Below are positions 1-6,757 of a DNA stretch of 8,061 nt, piece after piece. A program made the translations under genes and the position numbers. Below the pieces are notes generated by a model. That model was given only the letters and a program-made list of their open reading frames with translations, did no database searches and had not been told where the DNA came from. The DNA comes from Alphaproteobacteria bacterium (GTDB lineage: Bacteria; Pseudomonadota; Alphaproteobacteria; Thalassobaculales; Thalassobaculaceae), in assembly GCA_028822575.1 (NCBI GenBank), contig JAPKDN010000123.1, positions 1 to 8,061 of the forward strand. Direction: 5' to 3'. Position 1 is the first letter of the stretch; each line of letters starts with the position of its first letter.

Positions 1-2
1 TC

Positions 3-74
3 GGAATTCGCGAGGATGACTCACCCATCACCAAGGACAGCTCACGCTTCCTGCCTCACGTCATCCTTGATTGA
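3..74 (+). CDS. 3' end of an unidentified gene (partial)
   Basis: The first bases read as an open frame of 23 codons that ends in TGA at 72-74. The peptide ends ...TKDSSRFLPHVILD and has mostly G or C in third codon positions, as in the intact genes of this window. It would be the C-terminus of a gene starting left of the window. I do not recognise the family. The other two forward frames also stay open over this short stretch, so the case rests on codon bias and on the natural look of the peptide. The next gene start (194) lies 119 bases downstream. No T-tract terminator is visible after the stop. Confidence 0.35.
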   Translation, partial: GIREDDSPITKDSSRFLPHVILD

Positions 75-193
75 TCGCGCGCTCGGGCCTCCCACTCTTC
101 TAACATCATTTTGATTTACCTCCGGCGGCAACCTTGCATGTCCTCAGGGCCAGCCCACTCGCCTGATATTTCTAGCTTGGAAAAGGATGACGC

Positions 194-668
194 ATGGCCC
201 TTAAGATCATCCTCGCCACTTTTGCGGTGGCGGTGCTGATGACTGGGACACCCGCACGGGCTTGATGCCCCGATTCCGATTGTCTGATCGGCGAGCAGGT
301 TTTCGGCTGGCGGCATGATGGTCTAGAATGTGATTTGCGACCAAAGCCAGTTGTTCGTGGAATTCGCGGCCAGCGTCGTCCATATTCATGGGATAATCGG
401 CAGAACCGTCCCTTTGATGGGCTAACCCATCGCTGACACCCAGCAGGGCCAGATCCCAACTACCATTGAAATGTATACGCTTCATGGCGATTTCTCATCG
501 CCCGTTGAGAGGAAAATCGACGGCCTCGCTTGCCTCTATTGGACCAACGCCAAAGGACGCGTCCTCAATTTTTGCACCCATACCGGCGATCATTCATTCA
601 GCGTCAAGCATGTCGAGACAGTGTGGAAAATGCTGATGAAGACGGGCGCGCGTAGGCCCAAATGAGAT
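194..668 (+). pseudogene. Decayed secreted PHB-depolymerase/LpqC-like esterase
   Basis: Remnant of a secreted alpha/beta-hydrolase esterase of the polyhydroxybutyrate depolymerase/LpqC type. A good Shine-Dalgarno (AAGGA, 183-187) precedes ATG 194, and a clear signal peptide follows (MALKIILATFAVAV... ending TPARA). The next codon is TGA (263-265), then the mature N-terminus CPDSDCLIGEQ in the same frame. From about 300 the reading moves to another frame, which holds the nucleophile elbow FSAGGMM, TAG (324-326, probably a former Trp), then VVHIHG...RTVPL, TAA (423-425), then PIADTQQG and a long intact tail. That tail contains CTHTGDHSFSVKHVE, where the catalytic His is expected, and ends at TGA 666-668. 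About 158 codons remain of a family I recall at roughly 270-300, so two internal deletions are likely, near 297 and near 380. The Asp expected after HIHG (usual form HGTAD) is absent (HGIIG). The gene is non-functional as read; family assignment is from remembered motifs. Confidence 0.75.
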
Positions 669-763
669 CGATATGGGCAGCGCCCCCTATTTAACGACCT
701 CAACCTGCCGCATCATGGCCTTATGGGCCCGGCACCGATGGCGCCTTGAGCAAAATGCCGTCT

Positions 764-780
764 CTATACCACGGGTATAG
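764..780. repeat. Perfect 7-bp inverted repeat between convergent pseudogenes
   Basis: CTATACC (764-770) and GGTATAG (774-780) form a perfect 7-bp stem with a 3-base loop. It lies in the 134-base gap between the esterase remnant (ending 668, +) and the aminotransferase remnant (ending 803, -). A bidirectional terminator is possible, but no T-run follows on either strand, so the role is uncertain. Confidence 0.35.
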
Positions 781-802
781 TGTTGTACCACCCCGACACG
801 AC

Positions 803-1473
803 CTAGCGCACGTCGCGCGCCACCAATTACTTGTACAGCGCGCGAATGCTACAGAACAGCGGGCCCGGCGCGCCATCGCCAATCACCCGACCGTCGATCT
901 CGGTAACAGGGGTCTGGGCGCCGAAAGGCCCCGTGACAAAGGCCTCGTCGGCGCCATAGGTCTCGACCAGGGGGAAATTCTTCTCGAAAACCGGGAAACT
1001 GGCATCGCGGCAAACCTGGATCACCTTGGCGTGGATGATGCCGAGCATGCAGTAGTCGCAGGTGGAGGTCCAAACCTCGCCCTTGCGGATGATGAAGAAA
1101 TTCACCGAGTTGCAGGTGGCGACGAACCCGTGCGGGTCCAACATCAACTCCTCGTCGGCGCCACAGCCTTGATCGCCTGGATCAAGGCGACAGCACAGTT
1201 CAGCTTGCTGTAACTGTTCAGCTTGGGGTCCTGGACGTCCGGGGCGCTGCGATGGACATCGACAGTGAACAACGTGATACCCCGGTTGATGGTCGCGTCA
1301 CTGGCGGTCTTAAACTCGAGAATGATGACGATGGTCGGGCCGTAAATGCTGAAACGCAGGACCTGGAACGGGGTCTTCTTCTTGCCCCGGGTAATCATCA
1401 GCCAGATGTGCACGCCCTCGGCCATCCCGTTGCACGTCAAACCCGTGAACACGCCCCTTCGAAGCGCGCTCAA
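803..1473 (-). pseudogene. Decayed class IV aminotransferase (BCAT/D-amino-acid type)
   Basis: Remnant of a PLP-dependent class IV aminotransferase (branched-chain or D-amino-acid transaminase fold). Reading the minus strand from 1473 gives GVHIWLMITRG, FSIYGPTIVII, a stretch ending RSAPDVQDPKLNSYSKLN, and then LIQAIKA. The Lys of SYSKLN aligns with the PLP-binding Lys of the family. A frameshift near 1160-1165 moves the reading to the frame containing MLDPHGFVATCNSVNFF, TSTCDYC, YGADEAFVTGPFGAQTPV and RALYK. A TAA (827-829) then interrupts the C-terminus: the following codons still read LVARDVR and reach TAG at 803-805, so Glu-to-stop is likely at that site. In TSTCDYC the first Cys sits where relatives usually have Gly. 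The N-terminal third is not readable in any frame: upstream of 1473 the same frame carries stops and only ...PYEMPAL and similar scraps. The family call is firm; substrate cannot be told. Confidence 0.85.
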
Positions 1474-1902
1474 ACCGCCGCCGGGCAGGTTTTTCGGTGG
1501 CTACAGGATTGGCCCCGCCGTAACGGCTTACAACGCGGGCATCTCGTAGGGTCTTGTCAACCAGGGTAATCGCCACTTGAACTCAACCACCATCCGTCAG
1601 TCCAGCCGAGGCCCACACTTTCTCTTATTTAAAGTCTATATCGGTGCTTTCATCCATGAATGCCCGATTTAGTCTTGCATCCGCCACTCCAAGTTTACCG
1701 GCGAAGTATTACGCTTTGCCAAGATCCGTCTGAACGTGGGTGCCATGGGCCCAAAACTCGACAAATTTTATGATCGCCGCTGGTTTCCGCTCTCCAGCCA
1801 CTTCCGTCAGCCATTTCACCCCTTTTCCCTATCAGTACCGTCGCGAAACAACGGCTCCATTCGTATTAAACCGAGAAAGCCCTTACCGTTGGCATCTCCG
1901 AG
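1474..1902. other. Stretch without an intact gene
   Basis: No intact gene is visible here on either strand. The left part probably held the lost N-terminal third of the class IV aminotransferase (minus strand). The middle holds the minus-strand remnant at 1625-1828 listed separately. Plus-strand open frames at 1736-2084 have no recognisable motifs and poor composition, and appear to be chance frames. Confidence 0.5.
1625..1828 (-). pseudogene. Unidentified interrupted coding remnant
   Basis: On the minus strand, codons from 1828 read ...KWLTEVAGERKPAAIIKFVE, then FWAHGTHVQTDLGKA, a TAA (1709-1711), then YFAGKLGVADARLNRAF and on to a final TAA (1625-1627). The peptide looks like former protein rather than random sequence, and apart from one stop the frame is open for 67 codons. 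The tail (A-KLGV-ARL-pattern) loosely recalls the C-terminal helices of DsbA-like thiol oxidoreductases, but no CxxC is present. I do not claim a family. It lies between the TPR-like remnant and the aminotransferase remnant, on the same strand as both. Confidence 0.25.
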
Positions 1903-2418
1903 TTACGCGCTTCGCTCAAGATGAGCCATCGCCTTGCGTCCAAGCCGTTTATATTCAGCTTTTTCGAAAAGTCCATTATGGGTTTCCCCGAGATAATGCA
2001 TCGCGATTGCGTATTCACCGCGACGGGGCCATGCCTGACCCAGCACGTGATGCCAAGCCAGGTTCGCCTTCCGGCTTTTCGTAACGAGCGTGCCAGTCTC
2101 GTGTCGTCTCCCCTTTGTGAGTAGTATGCCCTGATGATCCAACTTCGCCGTGCCGGGGACGAACGCTAAACCCTCCGTTTCTTGTTGGTGTTCCAAATTC
2201 GTCAAATTTTCCCCTTTTACGCGATCTAAATCCACTAGAGAAATTTCCACCTTGGTCAGAGACATCCCCAAGAAGTACATCGCTTGACAGTATCCGCTAT
2301 TCGCCCCGCCACTGAGCAGAACCTTGCGAAGATTAAGATTCCCATTCCGGATCTCGCCGCAAGCCAGCAGAAATTTTAGTGGGGGCGCCCGGAGTATTGG
2401 CCGAACGCACCCACACAT
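1903..2418 (-). pseudogene. TPR-like open frame, probably a gene fragment
   Basis: A 171-codon minus-strand frame. Its C-terminal part (about residues 119-170) reads AWHHVLGQAWPRRGEYAIA, then MHYLGE...FEKAEYKRLG and RKAMAHLE, which fits the spacing of tetratricopeptide-type helix pairs (W-xx-LG-A-xxxxG-xx-A-xxx-L). This arrangement resembles the C-terminal TPR region of BepA-like M48 metalloproteases, but the HExxH protease motif is nowhere upstream, so only a fragment could remain. The first ~50 residues look unlike protein. No good Shine-Dalgarno precedes the ATG at 2418, and base composition is lower in GC than in the intact genes. It may be a small real gene, a decayed TPR gene or chance. 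The TPR reading is by eye only. Confidence 0.3.
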
Positions 2419-2674
2419 ATCTTTGAAATGCCATTTAGAACTTTGGGTGATGTCCTAGCGGCTCGACGAACCAGTCAGGGTCGGTACCATCGGACGCGAC
2501 GCGATCGCACTAGGTTATTGGCGTGTCCCGAGCGTGCGCATCCTTTATCGCCAACAATGAAAACAGGACAAACATAATATCCCGAAGCAAGGGACTAATG
2601 ATTAAAAAGCAGCTACCTTTACGAAGAAACCGCAGTTGCACGAACTCTTTGCTAGACGCTCCAGCTTTCGCCAG

Positions 2675-4306
2675 TCAGCCTCCACCCGCCGAGGGTGGAC
2701 GACGGACCAGGCTCCAAACATTCGGCATCTCCCCCACCGGCACCGTAATCAGGCTCGGCCTGTCCAGGGCCAGATGGCGGGAGAGCACTTCTTCGAGTTG
2801 CGCCTCACTTTCGGCCTTCTCGCCTTTGATGCCAAAAGCCTCGGCCATCTTGACCCAATCCGGGTTGGCCAGATCGACGGCGATGTGGCGGCCGCCGAAC
2901 TGGTTCTCTTGAATAGTTCTCACATTACCATAGGCGCTGTTATCGAAGACCACTACCGTGATCGGAATATTGTGCAGCACCGCCGTTGCCAGTTCTTGCA
3001 TGGTGAAACCGAAGCCGCCATCGCCAACGGTGGCGACGACTTTGCGATCCGGCGCTCCGACCTTGGCCCCAAGTGCCGCCGGATAGCTCCAACCGAGCGT
3101 CGCCTGAAAGCCTGGCATAAAGAAGCTGCGGGGTTGGTAAAATGGCATGCCAAAGCGGCTGAACACCGTAAAGCGGGTGACGTCGGCGAACAACATCCCA
3201 TCGCGTGGCAGTGCGGCCCGCACTGCTCGGTTATAGCCCGACAGCGGCTCTAGCCCATCAAGCTGCTCGGCGACTTCGGTCCGCACCGCGTCCGCGCCAT
3301 CCCACAAGTTGGTCCGTCTAGGTCCAAGCGATCCAAGCGCCGCGTCTAGCCGCGAGAGGCCGATCTCTGACGAGGTCAGCAGCGCCACGTCGCATTTGCG
3401 GGGTTTAACGATCTGGGTCGGGTCAATATCGATACGCACCAGCTCAACCTCGCCAACCCTGCCCCAAGCAAGACCAGGGGTAGAAAACCGCCGCCCAACG
3501 ATCAGCGCCACGTCCGCGTTGTCCCAAAGCCGTTGACCAGCGAGTTGGTTAAAGGCGAGCTCATGCTCATCCGACAGCGCGCCGCGGCCGCTGGGTGACA
3601 TGATCACCGGCGCACCAAGCTTCTCGGCCACCGTCTTCAACGCATCCTCGGCCCCGACAACGCCACCGCCAACCAGGATGATTGGCCGCTTGGCGCCGTG
3701 CAGACGCTTGGCCGCGTCGGCGAGCTTGTCGGCATCCGGTTGCGGCGCTGGGCGCGGTGTCGCGGCGGGCAGCGGCGCGACCTCTCCTTGCGCCAGATAC
3801 TGGTCCGGCGACATCTCGAACAGGGCCACCTTGTTGCGCCCAGAATGGCAATGGGTAAAGGCCGCGTCCAACAGTCCCGGCACGTCGCTCGGCGCGTTCG
3901 CCCGCTCCGCCCAATCGACCACGCCCCGGCTCATCGCCAACTGATCCTTTACCTCGTGAGCGATGCCGTAATTCATGCCTACCTGATGCGAGGGAATCTG
4001 TCCGGTAATCCCCAGGACCGGTTGGTTTGCAGAATTGGCGGTGATCACCGCCGTCATCGCGTTCAACAGTCCCGGCCCCGGCACGATCGCGAACACCCCA
4101 GTCTTGCCGGTCGCCTGAGCATAGCCCATCGCCATGAAGGCCGCCCCCTGCTCGTGCCGCGAATGCAAAACCTTTAGATTATTTCGGCGCTCGTAGAAGG
4201 CATCATAAAGCGGGTCGAGCTGAACGCCCGGAATGCCAAAGACGGTATCGACGCCGTTATCGATAAGCGATCTGACTACAGCTTGGCCGCCGGTCATGAC
4301 GGGCAT
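2675..4306 (-). CDS. ThDP-dependent acetolactate-synthase-like enzyme
   Basis: Intact 543-residue thiamine-diphosphate enzyme of the acetolactate synthase/benzoylformate decarboxylase superfamily, expected to decarboxylate a 2-oxo acid and possibly ligate the product, in the cytoplasm. Domains: N-terminal PYR domain (about 1-170) with VFGIPG and the ThDP-activating Glu52 in RHEQGA; central domain (about 190-330) with ILVGGG and VRIDIDP; C-terminal PP domain (about 360-525) with the cofactor motif GDG (428-430) followed 27 residues after Asp429 by Asn456 in FDNSAYGN, giving the Mg ligands. ATG 4306 was chosen because GGAG (4314-4317) lies 7 bases upstream and the protein starts at the usual MTGGQAVVRSL motif; a longer frame from 4507 adds 67 Pro/Arg-rich residues that look non-coding. 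It is slightly shorter than classical IlvB (about 570) and no regulatory-subunit gene is adjacent, so valine/isoleucine synthesis is not implied. Substrate unknown. Divergent from the hydrolase at 4795. Confidence 0.95.
   Translation of the reverse strand: MPVMTGGQAVVRSLIDNGVDTVFGIPGVQLDPLYDAFYERRNNLKVLHSRHEQGAAFMAMGYAQATGKTGVFAIVPGPGLLNAMTAVITANSANQPVLGITGQIPSHQVGMNYGIAHEVKDQLAMSRGVVDWAERANAPSDVPGLLDAAFTHCHSGRNKVALFEMSPDQYLAQGEVAPLPAATPRPAPQPDADKLADAAKRLHGAKRPIILVGGGVVGAEDALKTVAEKLGAPVIMSPSGRGALSDEHELAFNQLAGQRLWDNADVALIVGRRFSTPGLAWGRVGEVELVRIDIDPTQIVKPRKCDVALLTSSEIGLSRLDAALGSLGPRRTNLWDGADAVRTEVAEQLDGLEPLSGYNRAVRAALPRDGMLFADVTRFTVFSRFGMPFYQPRSFFMPGFQATLGWSYPAALGAKVGAPDRKVVATVGDGGFGFTMQELATAVLHNIPITVVVFDNSAYGNVRTIQENQFGGRHIAVDLANPDWVKMAEAFGIKGEKAESEAQLEEVLSRHLALDRPSLITVPVGEMPNVWSLVRRPPSAGGG
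2681..2699 (-). repeat. Hairpin over the last codons of the ThDP enzyme gene
   Basis: TCCACCC (2681-2687) and GGGTGGA (2693-2699) form a perfect 7-bp, GC-rich stem with a 5-base loop. It overlaps the last codons (Pro-Pro-Ser-Ala-Gly-Gly-Gly) just before the TGA at 2675-2677. There is no T-run after it on the minus strand, so it is not a classical intrinsic terminator; it might stabilise the mRNA 3' end or be chance. Confidence 0.3.
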
Positions 4307-4794
4307 GGTTGGGCTCCGTGTTGAATGGTTGGCGCACGCTCGCCGGGGAGGCGACTCTGGCGGATACGGGAGGTGGGGGCAATGGGGAGAACGAATGGGT
4401 AAACCGACGGTCACAGCATCATCGCATCCTCGGCGAACGTCGGGGTCTACTCCGGTGGCGTTGGCGAGTGACGGGGAGTGGAGCATGCGCTCCTTGAGAT
4501 TGGCCAAAGCAGCAGCTTTAGCTAGTGGGACGGCTTTTTATCGAACTCCCTTCTATCAAAGCGGACCCGCGCTTCGATTATCGACACGACACTCCGTCCT
4601 GCCCGACACCCTCCACCAAAGAGCCAATCCCCCCAAATGCCGACCTTTCGCAAGCCCAGGTTTGCTCTCAGATATCGTCCTTGTGGCGATTTTGCCCTCA
4701 GTGGCGCCTTGATGCTGATCCGCCTTGACCTAGCGGAGCTGTCTGGCGACGCTCCTTACCCTGCTAAACCAAGCCGTCGAGGACGTGTCGGATC
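4307..4794. promoter_or_regulatory. Divergent intergenic region between ThDP enzyme and hydrolase
   Basis: These 488 bases separate the start codons of two divergent genes, so both promoters should lie here. I could not assign a -35/-10 pair with normal spacing on either strand. A TTGACC at 4725-4730 on the plus strand lacks a matching -10. A short inverted repeat GGAGC/GCTCC (4480-4484 and 4489-4493) is present. Shine-Dalgarno-like GGAG (4314-4317, minus) and GAGGA (4779-4783, plus, 11 bases before ATG 4795) serve the two genes. Open frames crossing the region show no protein-like features. The region is long for a bacterial promoter gap, so a small RNA or a lost gene cannot be excluded. Confidence 0.45.
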
Positions 4795-5667
4795 ATGAGT
4801 GCTGGAGAGCGTTTGCCCGGAACCCCAGTTCCCATGCATGTTTGGGCGGGACACGAGGGCGTGAATATCGCCGGCGACACCTGGGGCGACGCGAACGGGC
4901 CGTTGGTGATGCTGCAACATGGCGGCGGTCAGACCCGGCATGCCTGGAAGGGCGCCGGGGAGACACTTGGCGAAGCCGGTTATCACGCGGTCGCGTTTGA
5001 TGCGCGCGGCCATGGGGATTCCGATTGGGCCGGAGAGGGCAACTATAGCGCCGACCACATGGTCGAGGACCTCAAATGCGTGGCCAAGGCACTTGGCTCC
5101 GACAATCCCATTCTGGTCGGCGCGTCGATGGGCGGGGGTACCAGCCTGGTGGCAATCGGCGAGAAAAATGTGCCCGCCACCGCCCTTGTGATGGTCGATA
5201 TGGCCCCACGGATCGAGCCAGAAGGCCAGGCCAAGATCCAGGCCTTCATGAATCAAAAGCCGGATGGATTCGACTCGCTGGAAGAAGTGGCTGCGGCGAT
5301 CGCGAATTATCAACCCCATCGCAAGCGGCCGCGCAATCTGGACGGGCTGGCCAAGAATGTTCGGCTTGCCGCCAATGGCAAATATGTCTGGCACTGGGAC
5401 CCGGCGCGGCGCGGCAGCCAGCCCGGGGCGGTAGATTATCGGGAAAGACTGAGGCTCGCGGCGGATAACCTGACCTTGCCGGTCCTGTTGGTGCGCGGAG
5501 GTCTTTCGGACGTGCTGAGCGAGGAAGGCGCGCAAGCTTTCATTGAGCAATGCCCCCATGCCGAATACGTCAACGTAGCCAACGCCGCGCATATGGTCGC
5601 GGGCGATCGCAATGACATCTTCGCCGGCTCGGTAATCTCGTTTCTGCTCCGGGCCGCGCCAATTTAA
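4795..5667 (+). CDS. Alpha/beta hydrolase
   Basis: Intact 290-residue alpha/beta-fold hydrolase, probably a cytoplasmic esterase or epoxide-hydrolase-like enzyme; the substrate cannot be told. It has an oxyanion-type QHGGG (41-45), the FDARGHGDSD strand-turn (68-77) typical of the fold, the nucleophile elbow GASMGG with Ser111, a cap region (about 140-215), the acid candidate Asp239 in RGGLSDVLS, and the catalytic His266 in NAAHMVAGD. All three triad members are present and the length is normal. There is no signal peptide. ATG 4795 has GAGGA 11 bases upstream, a slightly long spacing. The gene ends in TAA and is followed after 129 bases by the prepilin peptidase on the same strand, without an obvious terminator. 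It is divergent from the ThDP enzyme, so joint regulation and a related pathway are possible but unproven. Confidence 0.93.
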   Translation: MSAGERLPGTPVPMHVWAGHEGVNIAGDTWGDANGPLVMLQHGGGQTRHAWKGAGETLGEAGYHAVAFDARGHGDSDWAGEGNYSADHMVEDLKCVAKALGSDNPILVGASMGGGTSLVAIGEKNVPATALVMVDMAPRIEPEGQAKIQAFMNQKPDGFDSLEEVAAAIANYQPHRKRPRNLDGLAKNVRLAANGKYVWHWDPARRGSQPGAVDYRERLRLAADNLTLPVLLVRGGLSDVLSEEGAQAFIEQCPHAEYVNVANAAHMVAGDRNDIFAGSVISFLLRAAPI

Positions 5668-5796
5668 CCCGTGAGGTGTATGGTTCACACGCCGTTGCCA
5701 AAACGGTCTCGCCATTCCACCATCGATCTTTGAGGCGAGATGACGTGTCCTTGGGCCTTATTCCCGCCGCGCAATTCGACGGAGGCGTGGCTTGGA

Positions 5797-6663
5797 ATGC
5801 CAATGATCGCCATAAGTGAAACCATATGGATCATCGCGTCGCTGGCTCTTGGTCTTATGATTGGCAGCTTTTTAAACGTCGTCATTTACCGTCTACCCCG
5901 CATGATGGATGCGCGGGATGATGACATCTTGGACCAGGAGACCGGGGATAACCCGGACGGGTTATCGGCGACCGCGACTCTCTCCCTATCGTTCCCCGGC
6001 TCCCATTGCCCCAAGTGTGGGCACGGCATTCGCACGATCGAGAACATCCCAGTTCTGAGCTATTGCTTTTTACGTGGCCGGTGCGCTGCCTGCCATCAGG
6101 CGGTTTCAAAGCGTTATCCGATCGTCGAACTGCTCGGCGCGGCGGGTGCCGCCGGGTGTGTCTGCGCATTCGGCCCGACCTATCAGGCACTGGTGGCGAT
6201 GGTATTCGTCTGGTTTACCATCATCATCGCTTTCATCGACCTAGACCATCTGATGGTCCCGGACCCGCTTTCAATTCCTCTCGTCTGGATGGGCCTGAGC
6301 GTCAATGCTTTCGGAATATTCGCCACGCCCAGCCAAGCTATTCTTGGAGCGGTTTCAGGGTATTCGGCGCTCTGGGTGGTTAATGCCATTGCGGCTAGGG
6401 CACTGGGGCGCACGGCGATTGGACAAGGTGACTTCAAGTTATTCGCGGCGATTGGAGCCTGGCTTGGATGGCAATCCCTTGCACCAGCGTTACTGATCGC
6501 TTCGGCGATCGGGGTGGCGACGAGCTATTTTCTGATTTGGACGGAAAGGATGAGTAGGGGGCAACCGATCTGCTTCGCGCCATTTCTACTGATCGCCGCC
6601 GTGGCCGTCATGCTGTCGGATGGCCAGGTGGCGATTTTGATCGAGGCGCTTCTAACGCTTTAA
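5797..6663 (+). CDS. pilD: Prepilin peptidase/N-methyltransferase (PilD type)
   Basis: Intact inner-membrane aspartic peptidase (A24 family) that removes the leader of type IV prepilins or type II secretion pseudopilins and N-methylates the new N-terminus. With start 5797 it has 288 residues, matching PilD (about 290). The first membrane segment carries the family motif GSFLNVVIYRLP (23-34); the cytoplasmic loop holds the zinc-type cysteines CPKC (71, 74) and CAAC (96, 99). The catalytic aspartates lie in AFIDLDHLMVPD (Asp148 or Asp150) and in GQGDFKLFAAIGAWLG (Asp212). Several hydrophobic segments follow to the C-terminus. The usual PFGPFL near the end reads CFAPFL here. ATG 5797 was chosen because GGAGG (5781-5785) lies 11 bases upstream and the protein then begins right before the first membrane helix; ATG 5740 would add 19 residues, with GAGG only 4 bases upstream. 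No pilB, pilC or pilin gene is in the window. Confidence 0.95.
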   Translation: MPMIAISETIWIIASLALGLMIGSFLNVVIYRLPRMMDARDDDILDQETGDNPDGLSATATLSLSFPGSHCPKCGHGIRTIENIPVLSYCFLRGRCAACHQAVSKRYPIVELLGAAGAAGCVCAFGPTYQALVAMVFVWFTIIIAFIDLDHLMVPDPLSIPLVWMGLSVNAFGIFATPSQAILGAVSGYSALWVVNAIAARALGRTAIGQGDFKLFAAIGAWLGWQSLAPALLIASAIGVATSYFLIWTERMSRGQPICFAPFLLIAAVAVMLSDGQVAILIEALLTL

Positions 6664-6734
6664 TCACCGGCCATGCCGGGGGCGAGTTGGCGGACCGGCA
6701 CGCTCCAGCTGTTCCCCATCGGGACCGCGACCCA

Positions 6735-6756
6735 CGCCATTCGACACGCAATGGCG
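6735..6756. repeat. Perfect 7-bp inverted repeat between convergent genes
   Basis: CGCCATT (6735-6741) and AATGGCG (6750-6756) pair perfectly around an 8-base loop. They lie between pilD (ending 6663, +) and the DUF6065-like pseudogene (stop 6758-6760, -), immediately after the latter's stop codon. A smaller repeat, CCGGC-CAT-GCCGG, sits at 6667-6679 right after pilD. Either could end transcription, but neither is followed by a T-run. Confidence 0.35.
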
Positions 6757-6757
6757 C

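Noticed and set aside
263..265. In-frame TGA read as selenocysteine or tryptophan
   Set aside because: Two further stops of other types, a frame change and missing segments show that the gene is dead; intact genes here use TGG for Trp and the ThDP enzyme ends in TGA.
207..485. 92-codon minus-strand open frame
   Set aside because: Antisense to the esterase remnant; the plus-strand motifs (signal peptide, FSAGGMM, HIHG) explain the region.
746..1213. 155-codon plus-strand open frame
   Set aside because: It is antisense to the aminotransferase remnant, whose minus-strand motifs are unmistakable; the plus-strand peptide has no recognisable features.
1740..2124. Plus-strand open frames in the low-GC stretch
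   Set aside because: No motif, no ribosome site of quality, and peptide composition unlike protein.
2636..3253. 205-codon plus-strand open frame, and similar ones to 4177
   Set aside because: These are shadows of the intact ThDP enzyme on the minus strand, produced by its GC-biased codons.
4307..4507. 67-residue N-terminal extension of the ThDP enzyme
   Set aside because: The extension is rich in Pro, Arg and Cys, does not resemble protein, and the start at 4306 has a proper ribosome site and the usual family N-terminus.
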